A DNA stretch of 64,000 nucleotides from Falsiroseomonas algicola. GTDB lineage: Bacteria; Pseudomonadota; Alphaproteobacteria; Acetobacterales; Acetobacteraceae. The stretch is from contig NZ_JAAIKB010000003.1 in the NCBI RefSeq assembly GCF_011040385.1, positions 124,001-188,000 on the forward strand, given 5' to 3'. Numbering within the stretch: position 1 is the stretch's first letter; each line of letters opens with the position of its first letter. The translations under genes were made by a program, and so were the position numbers. The notes below the pieces were generated by a model that searched no databases, had not been told where the DNA came from, and worked only from the letters and a program-made list of their open reading frames with translations. Shown here piece by piece: positions 1 through 8,314 of the stretch.

Positions 1-234
1 CTGCCCATTTTCATCCAGGCGGCCCGCATCATCGCGGGCCGCGTCGTCGTCGAGGGCCTGGCGCAGGGACCAAATGATGGGAATTGCTGCCCGTCGGTGC
101 CCGTACGGGTCCGGCTGGCGCCTGACGCTGCAGGCTGGGCGTTGGTGTTGGCCGCGCCCCACCCGCGACGGCGCCGCCCGGCAACCCCACCAGCCATCTC
201 ACGTTCCGATGCCGAAACCCGGAGCGTGCCATGA
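1..234 (+). CDS. C-terminal part of a secreted conserved protein with a CCPS motif (5' partial)
   Basis: The first reading frame is open from base 1 to a TGA at 232-234. The translation contains GPNDGNCCPSVPVRVRLA, with the Asp-x-x-CysCys-Pro-Ser pattern seen near the C terminus of LppP/LprE-like exported proteins, where a beta strand follows. The stop overlaps the start of the next gene as ATGA, which supports a real gene in this frame. The N terminus lies outside the window, so signal peptide and length cannot be judged. The function of the family is not known to me. The Pro/Arg-rich last 20 residues look disordered. The call rests on one motif and the overlap. Confidence 0.45.
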   Translation: MPIFIQAARIIAGRVVVEGLAQGPNDGNCCPSVPVRVRLAPDAAGWALVLAAPHPRRRRPATPPAISRSDAETRSVP

Positions 235-548
235 CCCATCGCCTTCTCCTCGTCGCCCTGTTCGTCCCAGGCCTGGCCCTTGCCCAGCCCGTCGCGCCGC
301 CGCAGGCGGGCGGGCCGCCGCCCGGGCGGGTGGAGGAGATCGGGCGGGATGCCGGCCCGGCGCGCCAGCCCCCGCAGACCGACAGCCCCCAGGCGGTGAA
401 CCGCGGCACGGATGGATCGGCGGTCGGGCTCGACCAGCCCGCCGGCACCGGCACCACGCCGCAGGGATTCCTGGGGGAGAGCACCTCCGGCGCCCGGGAT
501 CCGGCCACGCCGCCGGCCGGCGCGCCGCCGCAATCGCGCCCGGAGTGA
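231..548 (+). CDS. Small secreted proline-rich protein of unknown function
   Basis: A 105-residue protein. The N terminus (MTHRLLLVALFVPGLALAQ) is a convincing Sec signal peptide with probable cleavage after ALA. The rest is rich in Pro, Gly, Ala and Gln with no predicted fold and no cysteine, so it should be a disordered periplasmic or surface peptide. The ATG overlaps the stop of the upstream frame and has GGAG about 7 nt before it. I recognise no family. The alternative is chance opening in GC-rich DNA, but a signal peptide plus RBS plus overlap makes a gene more likely. Confidence 0.5.
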   Translation: MTHRLLLVALFVPGLALAQPVAPPQAGGPPPGRVEEIGRDAGPARQPPQTDSPQAVNRGTDGSAVGLDQPAGTGTTPQGFLGESTSGARDPATPPAGAPPQSRPE

Positions 549-553
549 CGCCT

Positions 554-610
554 GCCGTTGCGGCGTTGACATGATCGGGCGTGCGACGCCAGCATTGCCG
601 CAACGGCAAT
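554..610 (+). promoter_or_regulatory. Perfect -35 hexamer flanked by two related palindromes (candidate promoter/operator)
   Basis: GCCG-TTG-CGGC lies at 554-564 and ATTGCCG-CAA-CGGCAAT at 594-610, centres 43 bp apart. Together they also form a 12-bp perfect inverted repeat (553-564 with 597-608). A perfect TTGACA sits between them at 566-571; the best -10 candidate (about 589-595) is weak. The arrangement precedes the GTG of the next gene at 626. It may be an operator pair around a promoter, or a hairpin ending the upstream gene. This is pattern reading only. Confidence 0.35.
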
Positions 611-625
611 CGGGGGTTGCAGTCT

Positions 626-1333
626 GTGCGTCGCTTCGTGCTGCTGATGGCTCTGCTGATGCTGCCGTCCCTGGTTCAGGCGCAGGCGCCAGGATCAGTG
701 GTGGAGGGTAGCCTCTCCCTGGGCCCCAAGGTCCTGCCCCTGCCGGCCGGGCCGTGGCGGGTGCTTCACCTCGGTGTCGGTGATGGGCGCACCAGCGACC
801 TGCTTGTCCCGACGAGGTTTCACCGGGCCGTCCTGGTGCAGGAACGCGGGGGACGCGCCGCGGCGGTCATCGTCGCGCAGGCGGCGCAGGAAGTCGGGGT
901 CTTCTGGGAACCGCATGGCGTCTGCTTCAACGAAGGTGCCTTGGCACGGCATGTCGTCTCCGCCGTGCGGGCTGCGTTGGATTGCCGCGGCCTGGTCGTG
1001 CTGGCCGCCAGAAGGCAGCCGGGGCAGGCCGGTTATCTGGACGCGCTCTACGACGAAGGGCAGCGTCGGCCGGGCTGGCTGCCGCCCTACTGGATCAGCA
1101 GCCAGTTCGTGATCAGCGAGACGATGCACTACCTGAACGTGGAGTATCGCATGGTGCCACCCGCCTTTGCGCCGGGGACGACGGGCGGCACGACCCTGGC
1201 CGAGGGCTCCCGCGTTCCGGTCCCGCAAGCCCTCATCCAGCAGCTGGATGCCTGGGGCGCGCAGGCCCGGTCGGAACTCCGTCGTGGCCTCTATGGCCGC
1301 CAGCCCGCGGCGCCGCTGCCTTCGCTCTTCTGA
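626..1333 (+). CDS. Secreted protein of unknown function
   Basis: A 235-residue protein starting at GTG 626. This start is chosen because GGGGG lies about 9 nt upstream and because the first residues VRRFVLLMALLMLPSLVQAQA then form a clean Sec signal peptide; a longer frame from 581 would put 15 polar residues before it. The mature part alternates short strands and helices, contains two cysteines (in the GVCFNEG and ALDCRGL stretches) and a Tyr/Trp-rich segment near residues 145-175 (PPYWISSQFV). I do not recognise the family. A palindrome pair and a TTGACA element lie just upstream, and lrgB converges on its 3' end. Confidence 0.6.
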   Translation: MRRFVLLMALLMLPSLVQAQAPGSVVEGSLSLGPKVLPLPAGPWRVLHLGVGDGRTSDLLVPTRFHRAVLVQERGGRAAAVIVAQAAQEVGVFWEPHGVCFNEGALARHVVSAVRAALDCRGLVVLAARRQPGQAGYLDALYDEGQRRPGWLPPYWISSQFVISETMHYLNVEYRMVPPAFAPGTTGGTTLAEGSRVPVPQALIQQLDAWGAQARSELRRGLYGRQPAAPLPSLF

Positions 1334-1336
1334 CGC

Positions 1337-2056
1337 CTACTGCGCGAGGAGACCCCACAGCAGCGGCAGCAGCAGTGCCGTCGCCAGCGCGTTCAGCCCC
1401 ATCGCGAGCCCGCTGAAGGCGCCGGCGGTGGCGTTGACGCTCAGCGCCCGCGCCGTGCCGATGCCGTGCGAGGCGGTGCCGATGGCGATGCCGCGCGCCC
1501 GCCAGTCCCTGACGCCCGCCCAGTCCAGCACCACCGGGCCGAGCGCCGCGCCGACGATGCCGGACAGGATGACCACCACGGCCGTCAGGCTCGGCAGGCC
1601 GCCGATGCGCTCCGCGATGCCCATGGCGACGGGGGTGGTGACGGATCGCGGCGCCAGGCTCGCTACCACCTCCGGCGCCGCGTCGAGCGCCAGCGCGATG
1701 CCGATGCCCGCGAGAGCCGCGAAGGCGCCGCCCAGGATGATGGAGGCCGTGGCCGCCAGCGCCGATCGCCGGACGAGGGCGAATTGGCGATAGAGCGGCA
1801 CGGCCAGCGCCACGGTGGCCGGACCCAGCAGGAAATGGACGAACTGCGCGCCGCTGAAATAGGCGCGGTAGTCGATCCCCGCCGCCAGCAGCCCGCCGGC
1901 CAGCAACACGACGGCGATCAGCACCGGGTTCGCCAGCGGATGGCGCCCGCACCAGGCATGCACCCGCAGCGCCGCCAGCCAGGCCAGCAGCGTCGCCGTC
2001 AGGGCGGCGAGCGGTTCCTGCGCCAGGTAGACCCAGATCTCCGCCAGCGGCGTCAC
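1337..2056 (-). CDS. LrgB/CidB family membrane protein
   Basis: A 239-residue, six- to seven-segment membrane protein of the LrgB family, partner of the holin-like LrgA/CidA. Members are linked to control of murein hydrolase activity and, in plants and some bacteria, to glycolate or pyruvate export. Family signatures seen are SVTTPVAMGIAERIGG (about 148-163) and ASHGIGTARAL (about 196-206). Length matches the usual 230-240 residues. Translation starts at a GTG that overlaps the stop of lrgA by GTGA, so the two are coupled. The last gene of a three-gene minus-strand operon. Confidence 0.88.
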   Translation of the reverse strand: MTPLAEIWVYLAQEPLAALTATLLAWLAALRVHAWCGRHPLANPVLIAVVLLAGGLLAAGIDYRAYFSGAQFVHFLLGPATVALAVPLYRQFALVRRSALAATASIILGGAFAALAGIGIALALDAAPEVVASLAPRSVTTPVAMGIAERIGGLPSLTAVVVILSGIVGAALGPVVLDWAGVRDWRARGIAIGTASHGIGTARALSVNATAGAFSGLAMGLNALATALLLPLLWGLLAQ

Positions 2057-2418
2057 GGGTCGTCCTTCGGCAGCAGCGCTTCCTTTGGAAGCAAGGCTTG
2101 GGCGATCCGCCCCGTTGCGGCGATGGCGGCCAGCGTGCCGGCCAGGATGGCGAGCGACAGCGGCGCCCAGTCCCGCGCCAGCACGGGCAGGAACAGCACC
2201 ACGCCGACGCCAGCCGGCACGAAGAGCAGCCCGAGATTGCCGAGCAGCGCATCCGCCGTGCCGCCCAGCGTCTCGGGTGCCGGCTTTCGCCGGGCCAGAA
2301 GGGCCATGAACAGGATCACCATGCCGATGACCGGCCCAGGCACGGGCAGGTGCAGCGCGCGCGTCAGGATCTCACCGGCGAGCTGGCAGACCAGCAGGGC
2401 GGTGATCGCGCCGATCAT
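2053..2418 (-). CDS. LrgA/CidA family holin-like protein
   Basis: A 121-residue protein with four hydrophobic segments and the LrgA core LPVPGPVIGMVILFMAL (about 23-39). LrgA/CidA proteins resemble phage holins and act with LrgB in the inner membrane. The gene starts 10 nt after the upstream TPR gene and its stop overlaps the lrgB start, so TPR-lrgA-lrgB should form one transcript. The C-terminal tail ends in a charged LLPKEALLPKDDP stretch. The transported compound cannot be told from sequence. Confidence 0.88.
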   Translation of the reverse strand: MIGAITALLVCQLAGEILTRALHLPVPGPVIGMVILFMALLARRKPAPETLGGTADALLGNLGLLFVPAGVGVVLFLPVLARDWAPLSLAILAGTLAAIAATGRIAQALLPKEALLPKDDP

Positions 2419-2428
2419 GGGAGGGGGG

Positions 2429-3262
2429 TCAACGGCGGAAGGGCCCGGCCTCGTTCAGCGCGAGGTTCTGCGCCGCCAGGTCGGCCGTCGGGCTGTCGGG
2501 CGACAGCTCGATCGCCCGCTCCCAATCCTCCCGCGCCCCGGCGCTGTCGCCGCGGAGCTGGCGGATGATCCCGCGTTCCAGCAGCGCCTCCGCGTAGTTG
2601 GGATCGAGGGCCAGGGCCCGGTCGATGTCCCGCGCCGCATTCTCCACGCGGTCGAGGTGCCGCCAGGCGGCGGCGCGGAAGACCAGCGCCTCGGTCCGCT
2701 CGGCGTCCAGCACCAGCGCGCGGTCCAGATCCTCCAGCGCCTCCCGGTAGCGGGAGAGGGAGCCGAGCGTCACGGCGCGGTCCGTCAGCAGGTCGGGATC
2801 ATCGGGGGAGAGGGTCAGGGCCAGCGTCGCCGCGGCATAGGCGCGCCCGGCATCGCCCGCCATCAGCCAGGCCTGGGTCGCCTGGGCGAAGACGGCGGCG
2901 CGGGCGGCGCTGCCGGCGCGGGAGGCGCGGGCCAATGCCTCCAGCTGACGTGCCGCCTGCGCGGGCTCGCCCATCGCCAGGATCGTGATGGCCAGGCAAT
3001 GGCGCGCACCCTCTCCGCCGCCCTCGGCCTCCCAGGCTTCGGCGAAGGCGCGGGCTTCCACCGCATCGGTGCGGGCCAGCATCATGCAGCGCTCGCTGCG
3101 CGGGCTGCCATCCAGCCGCGGGGGCTCCGGCGGCGTGGGCAGAACCTCCTCGGCGGTCAGGGCAGGGGAGGGCATGACCACGACCCAGGCGAATCCACCC
3201 AGCGCCGCCAGCGCGGCGGCGGCGAAGGCGCCGAGGAGCATGGTGCGGGCGGGGCGTCGCAT
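2429..3262 (-). CDS. Membrane-anchored tetratricopeptide repeat protein
   Basis: A 277-residue protein with a short basic N terminus and one hydrophobic anchor (about 8-30), so the repeats should face the periplasm. Helical repeats occupy the rest; the clearest TPR units are near 165-265, with repeated ALxxLDRALxLDP-type phrases. Such proteins are scaffolds, not enzymes. It is first in an operon with lrgA and lrgB (10-nt gap). A TATAGG element at 3270-3275 on this strand lies so close to the ATG that the transcript may have almost no leader. The partner protein is unknown. Confidence 0.75.
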   Translation of the reverse strand: MRRPARTMLLGAFAAAALAALGGFAWVVVMPSPALTAEEVLPTPPEPPRLDGSPRSERCMMLARTDAVEARAFAEAWEAEGGGEGARHCLAITILAMGEPAQAARQLEALARASRAGSAARAAVFAQATQAWLMAGDAGRAYAAATLALTLSPDDPDLLTDRAVTLGSLSRYREALEDLDRALVLDAERTEALVFRAAAWRHLDRVENAARDIDRALALDPNYAEALLERGIIRQLRGDSAGAREDWERAIELSPDSPTADLAAQNLALNEAGPFRR

Positions 3263-3299
3263 GGGGTGATCCTATACCACCTTGCGCGGCACGGGAATC

Positions 3300-3321
3300 G
3301 CCGGCGGAGAAGCCCGCCGGC
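3300..3321 (-). terminator. Hairpin after the Bug gene, without U-tract
   Basis: GCCGGCGG and CCGCCGGC form an 8-bp perfect stem around a 6-nt loop, about 20 nt beyond the stop of the minus-strand Bug gene. There is no run of T after it on either strand, so termination is weak or the hairpin protects the 3' end. Confidence 0.3.
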
Positions 3322-3340
3322 ACGCAACCTCGGGTAGCTC

Positions 3341-4309
3341 TCAGTCGGAGATGATCCGGTGCTCCCGCACGACCTTCCCCCAGCGCTCGTATTCACTGGC
3401 GACGAAGGCGCCGAATTCCGCGGGCGCCATGGCGCGGGGCGTCATGCCGATGCCGGCCAGGCGTTCCCGTACGCCCGGATCGGCGAGTGTGGCGGCCAGG
3501 TCCGCGTTGATCCGCGCGACGATCGCGTCCGGCGTCCGAGCCGGCGCCAGCACGCCCACCCAGCTATCCGCGGCAAAGCCCGGGAAGCCCTGCTCCGCCA
3601 CGGTCGGCACCGTGGGGTGCACCGGGGAGCGGTCGGCGCCGGACAGCGCGATGCCCCGCAGCGACCCCGCCGCGACATGCGGCCCGACCGCGACGGTGGA
3701 GGTGATGACCAGCGGCACCTGCCCGCCCAGCGCCGCCTGCACGGCGGGCCCGCCGCCGCGGAAGGGCACATGGGTGAAGCGCGCGCCGCTCAAGGTGGAA
3801 AGCTGCGCCATCATCAGGTGGCCGGTCGAGCCGTTGCCGATGGTGCCGAAATGCGGGCCTTCGCCCACGCGCCCCGCGGCGATGACGTCGGCCAGCGTCC
3901 GGAAGGGCGCGGAGGGATGCGCCGCCATCAGCACCGGCGCGCCGCCGATGAAGCCGACCGGCGCGAAATCCGCCAGCGTGTCGAAGGGCATGCGCGGGAC
4001 CATGTGCGGGTTCACCGCATGGGTGGAGAGCGCGAAGAGCAGCGTGTGGCCATCCGGCGCGCTGCGCACCACGGCCTCCGCCCCGATCAGGCCGGAGGCG
4101 CCGCCGCGATTCTCGACCACGACCTGCCGGCCGAGCTTGTCGGACAGGACGGGGGCGATGAGGCGCGCCACCGTGTCCACCGTGCCGCCGGGCGGGAAGT
4201 TCACCACGGCGCGGATCGGCCGGTCCTGCGGGAAACCCTGCGCGCGCGCGGCCAGCGGCAGGGCCAGGCTGGCCCCGGCCAGGGCAAGGGCGTGGCGGCG
4301 GCTAAGCAT
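3341..4309 (-). CDS. Bug (TctC) family periplasmic solute-binding protein
   Basis: A 322-residue exported binding protein. The signal peptide (MLSRRHALALAGASLALPLAARAQG) carries a twin-Arg-like start but is compatible with Sec. The Bug signature is clear: VENRGGASGLIGAEAVV (about 66-82) followed by PDGHTLL, then GNGSTGHL near 155. Bug proteins bind carboxylates or related small molecules for tripartite tricarboxylate transporters or for sensing. No permease lies beside it; TctA/TctB are 15 kb away, so a partnership is only possible. An AGGAAAC ribosome-binding site precedes the ATG. Divergent from the SDR gene. Confidence 0.9.
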   Translation of the reverse strand: MLSRRHALALAGASLALPLAARAQGFPQDRPIRAVVNFPPGGTVDTVARLIAPVLSDKLGRQVVVENRGGASGLIGAEAVVRSAPDGHTLLFALSTHAVNPHMVPRMPFDTLADFAPVGFIGGAPVLMAAHPSAPFRTLADVIAAGRVGEGPHFGTIGNGSTGHLMMAQLSTLSGARFTHVPFRGGGPAVQAALGGQVPLVITSTVAVGPHVAAGSLRGIALSGADRSPVHPTVPTVAEQGFPGFAADSWVGVLAPARTPDAIVARINADLAATLADPGVRERLAGIGMTPRAMAPAEFGAFVASEYERWGKVVREHRIISD

Positions 4310-4428
4310 GCGGACGTTTCCTGTCTTGCTTGTAATGACTGACCATGGCGGAACGATCAGCCGGGGCGCAACCCCTTTGCGGCCGGCCGGCTTGGGCGCA
4401 CATCAGGGCCGGTGACCGGGGGGATGGC

Positions 4429-5283
4429 ATGACGGATCGGCTGGTGGTGGCGGGGCTGGGCTACAGCGGCGGCGCGATTGCGCAGGAGTCGCTGGCTGCC
4501 GGATTCGTGGTGACGGGGACCGCGCGGGACCCTGCCCGCGCCGCGCCGCCACCGGGTGTCGTCATGGTGCCTTTCGCAGCGGCCGCGGCTGCCATCCGCG
4601 AGGCCACGCACCTCGTCGTCACGGCCGCGCCGGGCGAGACCGGCGACCCGGTGCTTGCCGCCCATGCGGCGGCGATCGCGGCGGCGCCAGCGCTGCGCTG
4701 GATCGGCTACCTCTCCACCACTGGCGTCTATGGCGACCGCGGCGGCGCCGCGGTGGATGAGGCGACGCCGCCCGCGCCCGGCCAGGACCGATCGAAGCGA
4801 CGGCTCGAGGCGGAGCAGGCCTGGCGCGCGGCGGCGGGCGGGCGGGCGCTGGACCTTTTCCGGGTGGGCGGCATCTACGGGCCCGGCCGGTCTTCGCTGG
4901 ACGAACTCCGCGCCGGCACCGCGCGGCGGGTGGTGAAGGCGGGCCACGCCTTCAGCCGTATCCACCGGGACGACATCGCGCTGGCTGTCGTCGCGGCGGC
5001 TGTGCGGCCGGATGGGGTGCGGGTGCTGCACCTCGTGGATGACGAACCGGCGCCCTCGGCCGATGTGGTGGCGGAAGCCGCGCGGCTGCTGGGCGTGGAA
5101 CCGCCGCCCGCGCTGCCCTTCGAGGAGGCGGCGCCGCGCATGTCCCCCATGGCGCTGTCCTTCTGGTCGGAGAACCGCGTGGTGACGAATGCAGCCACCA
5201 AGGCTGCGCTCGGCATCGCCTGGCGCTGCCCGACCTACCGGGAGGGGCTGGCGAGGATCCTGGCGGCGGAAAAGGCGGGGTAG
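4429..5283 (+). CDS. YeeZ-like NAD(P)-dependent epimerase/dehydratase (extended SDR)
   Basis: A 284-residue Rossmann protein. The N-terminal GLGYSGG (residues 8-14) is the dinucleotide-binding loop and YLSTTGVYGD (about 97-106) matches the strand-4 region of E. coli YeeZ-type proteins; GIYGPGR follows near 150. A Tyr-x3-Lys pair is not obvious, as in YeeZ, so the reaction is uncertain. The ATG at 4429 is preferred over an in-frame ATG at 4345 because the Rossmann fold begins directly after it and GGGGG precedes it. The 3' end overlaps the convergent phosphotransferase gene by 49 nt. Confidence 0.8.
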   Translation: MTDRLVVAGLGYSGGAIAQESLAAGFVVTGTARDPARAAPPPGVVMVPFAAAAAAIREATHLVVTAAPGETGDPVLAAHAAAIAAAPALRWIGYLSTTGVYGDRGGAAVDEATPPAPGQDRSKRRLEAEQAWRAAAGGRALDLFRVGGIYGPGRSSLDELRAGTARRVVKAGHAFSRIHRDDIALAVVAAAVRPDGVRVLHLVDDEPAPSADVVAEAARLLGVEPPPALPFEEAAPRMSPMALSFWSENRVVTNAATKAALGIAWRCPTYREGLARILAAEKAG

Positions 5284-6245
5284 GGCGCCAGCGGCGACGA
5301 TTCCCGCCACCAGCCGCGCAGTATCGAGGCGATGGCCCGTGCCGGCTGAGCCAGGGCCGTGCTGCCGGCGGCCACCGTCTCGGCATCGTGCAGCAGCCGC
5401 GATCGGCGCGGCGCGATCCCCCAGGTCGAATCCTCCGCCATCGCCAGCCTCAGCAGCCAGCCGAGCCGGCGCAGGAACCACACGGCGCAGGCGGCCTGCA
5501 TGCCGGCTTCGAAGCGGAAATCGTCGGCCGCCTCCGGCAGGGCCGGCGCCAGCGCCCGGCGATAGGCCGCTTCGACCCGTGCGACGATCGCGGCCGGCAC
5601 GGTGCCGGCGCACCAGCAGGTCGGGAAACCCATGCGGAGATAGGCCACATCCATCAGGCAGAAGCCGCTTCCGCTGCGTTCGAAGTCGATCAGGCGCGCG
5701 GTGCCGGCGGCCAGCAGGACGTTGTCCGGGCAGGGATCGTGATGCACCCAGCTTCGGAACGGGCCGGGCTGCGCCGAGACCAGCGCCGCGACGGCGGGGC
5801 GGGGCAGCGCGGCATCGATGGCAGTCGGCAGCGCGCCGAGGTCGAGGTGAAGCGGGCAGGGCAGCGCCTGGTGGCCCCGCGTCGCACCATGAACCGTGCC
5901 GAGTGCATGCGCCCAGGCCAGGAGCGCCGCTTCCGCCGCGCCGGCGTTGTCGCCCAGCAGGGGCGCCACCATCGACCCCGCGGGACCGACATCCTCCATG
6001 ACCAGCAGCTTCGCCTCGGCGCAGCGCGCCACCAGGCGAGGCAGGCCGGGCAGGCCGAGGCTCGCTTCCTCCCGCGCAAATCGATCTTCTGCATCGGCGC
6101 CCAGGATGCGCTTGGCGATCAGCCCGCCCGGCAGGCGCAGGAGGAGGTTGCGGCGGCCGGGCTGGCTCAGCGGCTCGAACCCCCCGGGATCATGGCCCAG
6201 CAGCCGGGCTGCGATGCCGGCCGCTGCCGCCGCCTCGTCGCTCAC
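5235..6245 (-). CDS. Aminoglycoside phosphotransferase (APH) family kinase
   Basis: A 336-residue kinase-like protein. The catalytic loop HHDPCPDN (about 168-175) gives the Brenner His-x-Asp-x4-Asn motif, and IDFE about 15 residues later gives the metal-binding Asp. The ATP-binding Lys is probably in LIAKRIL near residue 40. APH-fold enzymes phosphorylate choline, homoserine, sugars or drugs; the substrate is not evident and nothing suggests resistance. The start is the GTG at 6245, which overlaps the stop of the alpha/beta hydrolase by GTGA. Last gene of a three-gene operon. Confidence 0.78.
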   Translation of the reverse strand: MSDEAAAAAGIAARLLGHDPGGFEPLSQPGRRNLLLRLPGGLIAKRILGADAEDRFAREEASLGLPGLPRLVARCAEAKLLVMEDVGPAGSMVAPLLGDNAGAAEAALLAWAHALGTVHGATRGHQALPCPLHLDLGALPTAIDAALPRPAVAALVSAQPGPFRSWVHHDPCPDNVLLAAGTARLIDFERSGSGFCLMDVAYLRMGFPTCWCAGTVPAAIVARVEAAYRRALAPALPEAADDFRFEAGMQAACAVWFLRRLGWLLRLAMAEDSTWGIAPRRSRLLHDAETVAAGSTALAQPARAIASILRGWWRESSPLAPYPAFSAARILASPSR

Positions 6246-6976
6246 GCGATCAGGCTGTCCAGCGTCTCCGCCAGCAGGCGGAGGTCCTCCGGCCGGGAGA
6301 GGCGGTGGTCGCCATCCTTGACGAGGGTGACGCGGGCATCGCCCTGGACCAGCGCGTCCAGGATCCGCAGCGCGTGGCGCCAGGGCACGTCGGGGTCCGC
6401 CATGCCCTGCAGGATGCGGACGGGGCAGGGCAGGTCGATCGGGGTGTCGAGCACCGATTGGCGCTTGCCGTCCTCGATCAGCGCCCGAGTCACCGGCGTC
6501 GGTTCGCCATACTGGCTCGGCAGCTGGATCATGCCGTCCCGCGTCAGCGCCTGCCGGGCTTCCGGGGGAAGCGCGGGCCAGAGCAGCTTGTCGGTGAAGT
6601 CCGGCGCGGGCGCGATGCCGATGAGGCCCGCGAGCCGCGCCGCCCGCTGGCGGGCGATCAGCAGCGCGATCCAGCCGCCCATGGAGGAGCCGACCAGGAT
6701 CTGCGGGCCCTCGGTCAGCGCATCGAACAGCGCCAGCGCATCGGCGGCCCATTGGCCGATGGTGCCATCCTCGAACCGGCCATCGCTTTCCCCATGCCCG
6801 GAATAGTCCAGCCGCAGGAAGGCCTGGCCGCGGGCCGCGCAATGGTCGCGCAGGAAGATCGCCTTCGAGCCCTGCATGTCGCTGCGGAAGCCCGGCAGGA
6901 AGACCACGCCGGGGCCGCGACCGGGCAGCCGCGCCCAGGCGAGGCGCCCGTCGAGGCGGCCCATCTCTTCGTTCAC
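6242..6976 (-). CDS. Alpha/beta hydrolase (ABHD10-like serine esterase)
   Basis: A 244-residue alpha/beta hydrolase. Motifs in order: PGVVFLPGFRSDMQGSKA (oxyanion region, about 21-38), DYSGHGES (about 57), the nucleophile elbow GSSMGGW (about 95-101), an acidic residue in QGMADPDVPW and the catalytic His in KDGDHRLSR near the C terminus. This arrangement resembles ABHD10-type acyl esterases. The GTG at 6976 is chosen because it overlaps the FAH-family stop by GTGA; an upstream ATG at 7042 would lie inside that gene. Both neighbours are translationally coupled. Confidence 0.8.
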   Translation of the reverse strand: MNEEMGRLDGRLAWARLPGRGPGVVFLPGFRSDMQGSKAIFLRDHCAARGQAFLRLDYSGHGESDGRFEDGTIGQWAADALALFDALTEGPQILVGSSMGGWIALLIARQRAARLAGLIGIAPAPDFTDKLLWPALPPEARQALTRDGMIQLPSQYGEPTPVTRALIEDGKRQSVLDTPIDLPCPVRILQGMADPDVPWRHALRILDALVQGDARVTLVKDGDHRLSRPEDLRLLAETLDSLIA

Positions 6977-8133
6977 CGCGGCAGGCCCCGCCGCGCCAGG
7001 TTCGCCATCAGCGCGCCGATGCCGAAGGTCCAGGGCGGGCATTCATCGGTGCGGTCGACCTCATTCTCCAGCGCGCCGAGGCGGGGCGAGGCGATGCGCA
7101 CCACGTCGCCGGGATGGTGCGTGAAGCCCATGCCCGGCGCGCCCCGATCCTTGGTCGGCGAGAAGGGCGTGCCGAGGAACAGCACCGCGCCATCGGGATA
7201 CTGGTGGTGCGGGCCGATCATCTGCCCGACGACATCGGCGGGATCGCGGCTGATCGACCCGACGCGGCCGGATTCCGACAGCTCGAACCCATCCTTGCCG
7301 GTGATGGTCAGCGTGATCTCCGCCTGGCGCACATCCTCCAGCGTGAAACCCGCATCGAACAGCCGGATCATCGGGCCGAGCGCGCAGGACGCGTTATTGT
7401 CCTTGGCGCGGCCGAGCAGCAGGGCGGAGCGCCCTTCCACGTCGCGCAGGTTGACGTCATTGCCGAGCGTCGCGCCGACGATCTTCCCGCGCCCGTTCAC
7501 CACCATCACCGCTTCCGGTTCCGGATTCGACCAGTGGCTGATCGGGTGCACGCCGACCTTGGCGCCGTGGCCCACGGCGGAGAGCACGGGCGACTTGGTG
7601 AAGATCTCCGCATCCGCGCCGATGCCGACTTCCAGGTACTGGCTCCACCATCCCTTGGCGACCAGCGCCGCCTTCACGGCCATGGCCTCCGGGCTGCCGG
7701 GGATGAGGTTCTGCAGATCGTCGCCGATGATGGCGCGGACCTCGCCACGCACGGCATCGGCCTGGGACGCATCGCCGCGGCAGCGTTCCTCGATGACGCG
7801 TTCCAGCATGGAGCGGACATAGGTGACGCCGGCGGCCTTGATGGCCTGCAGGTCGATGGGGGCGATGATCCAGGGTTTTCCGGAATCGCGCGCGCCATGC
7901 CGTGCATTGGCCAATGCGGCGGGGAGGTCCAGCGCCGCGGGCACGCCCTGGGCGCGGATGGCGGCGACGGGATCGTCGCTGTTGAGCCAGGCGCTGGCGG
8001 TGCCGAAGGCGGGCGTCATGTCGAAGGCCGCGCCACCTTGCAGGGCGAAGACCGAAGGCCCCTCCGGCGTCTGGACCCGCAGCGCGAAGGCGCCGTCCTT
8101 CCAGTCGTCAGGCAGGCTGTCTGGCGTCGTCAT
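6973..8133 (-). CDS. Fumarylacetoacetate hydrolase (FAH) family protein
   Basis: A 386-residue member of the FAH superfamily, long form. The C-terminal half has the family core: SNPEPEAVMVVNGRGKIVG (about 196-214), GNDVNLRDVEGRSALLLG and AKDNNASCALGP, with Glu and Asp residues expected to hold a divalent metal. Enzymes of this length often act on 2-keto-3-deoxy sugar acids or beta-diketones. The substrate here is not determined. First gene of a minus-strand operon with an esterase and a kinase; a divergent sugar ABC importer starts 181 nt away, which would fit sugar-acid catabolism. Confidence 0.82.
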   Translation of the reverse strand: MTTPDSLPDDWKDGAFALRVQTPEGPSVFALQGGAAFDMTPAFGTASAWLNSDDPVAAIRAQGVPAALDLPAALANARHGARDSGKPWIIAPIDLQAIKAAGVTYVRSMLERVIEERCRGDASQADAVRGEVRAIIGDDLQNLIPGSPEAMAVKAALVAKGWWSQYLEVGIGADAEIFTKSPVLSAVGHGAKVGVHPISHWSNPEPEAVMVVNGRGKIVGATLGNDVNLRDVEGRSALLLGRAKDNNASCALGPMIRLFDAGFTLEDVRQAEITLTITGKDGFELSESGRVGSISRDPADVVGQMIGPHHQYPDGAVLFLGTPFSPTKDRGAPGMGFTHHPGDVVRIASPRLGALENEVDRTDECPPWTFGIGALMANLARRGLPR

Positions 8134-8314
8134 GGCGTGCGGCTCTCCCTTTGGACGCGAAGCCTAGCGGCATCGGCGCGATGCGGAAGGGGGAGGGGAA
8201 TGCAATCGGATGCCGAACCGACCCCGCGCCGTGACGGCGGGGCTTGCCGAGGGACGCCATTTCGGCGGAGCATCCGCGCCGCACAGGCCGCTTCGAGCCT
8301 TGGGGAGGGAAACC

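Noticed and set aside
4345-4428. Upstream in-frame ATG extension of the SDR gene
   Set aside because: The extra 28 residues are not Rossmann-like, and the ATG at 4429 has a purine-rich site and starts directly at the cofactor-binding strand.
5235-5283. 49-nt overlap of the SDR and phosphotransferase genes as a sign of sequencing error
   Set aside because: Both frames end with family-like lengths and convergent 3' overlaps are seen elsewhere in this dense genome.
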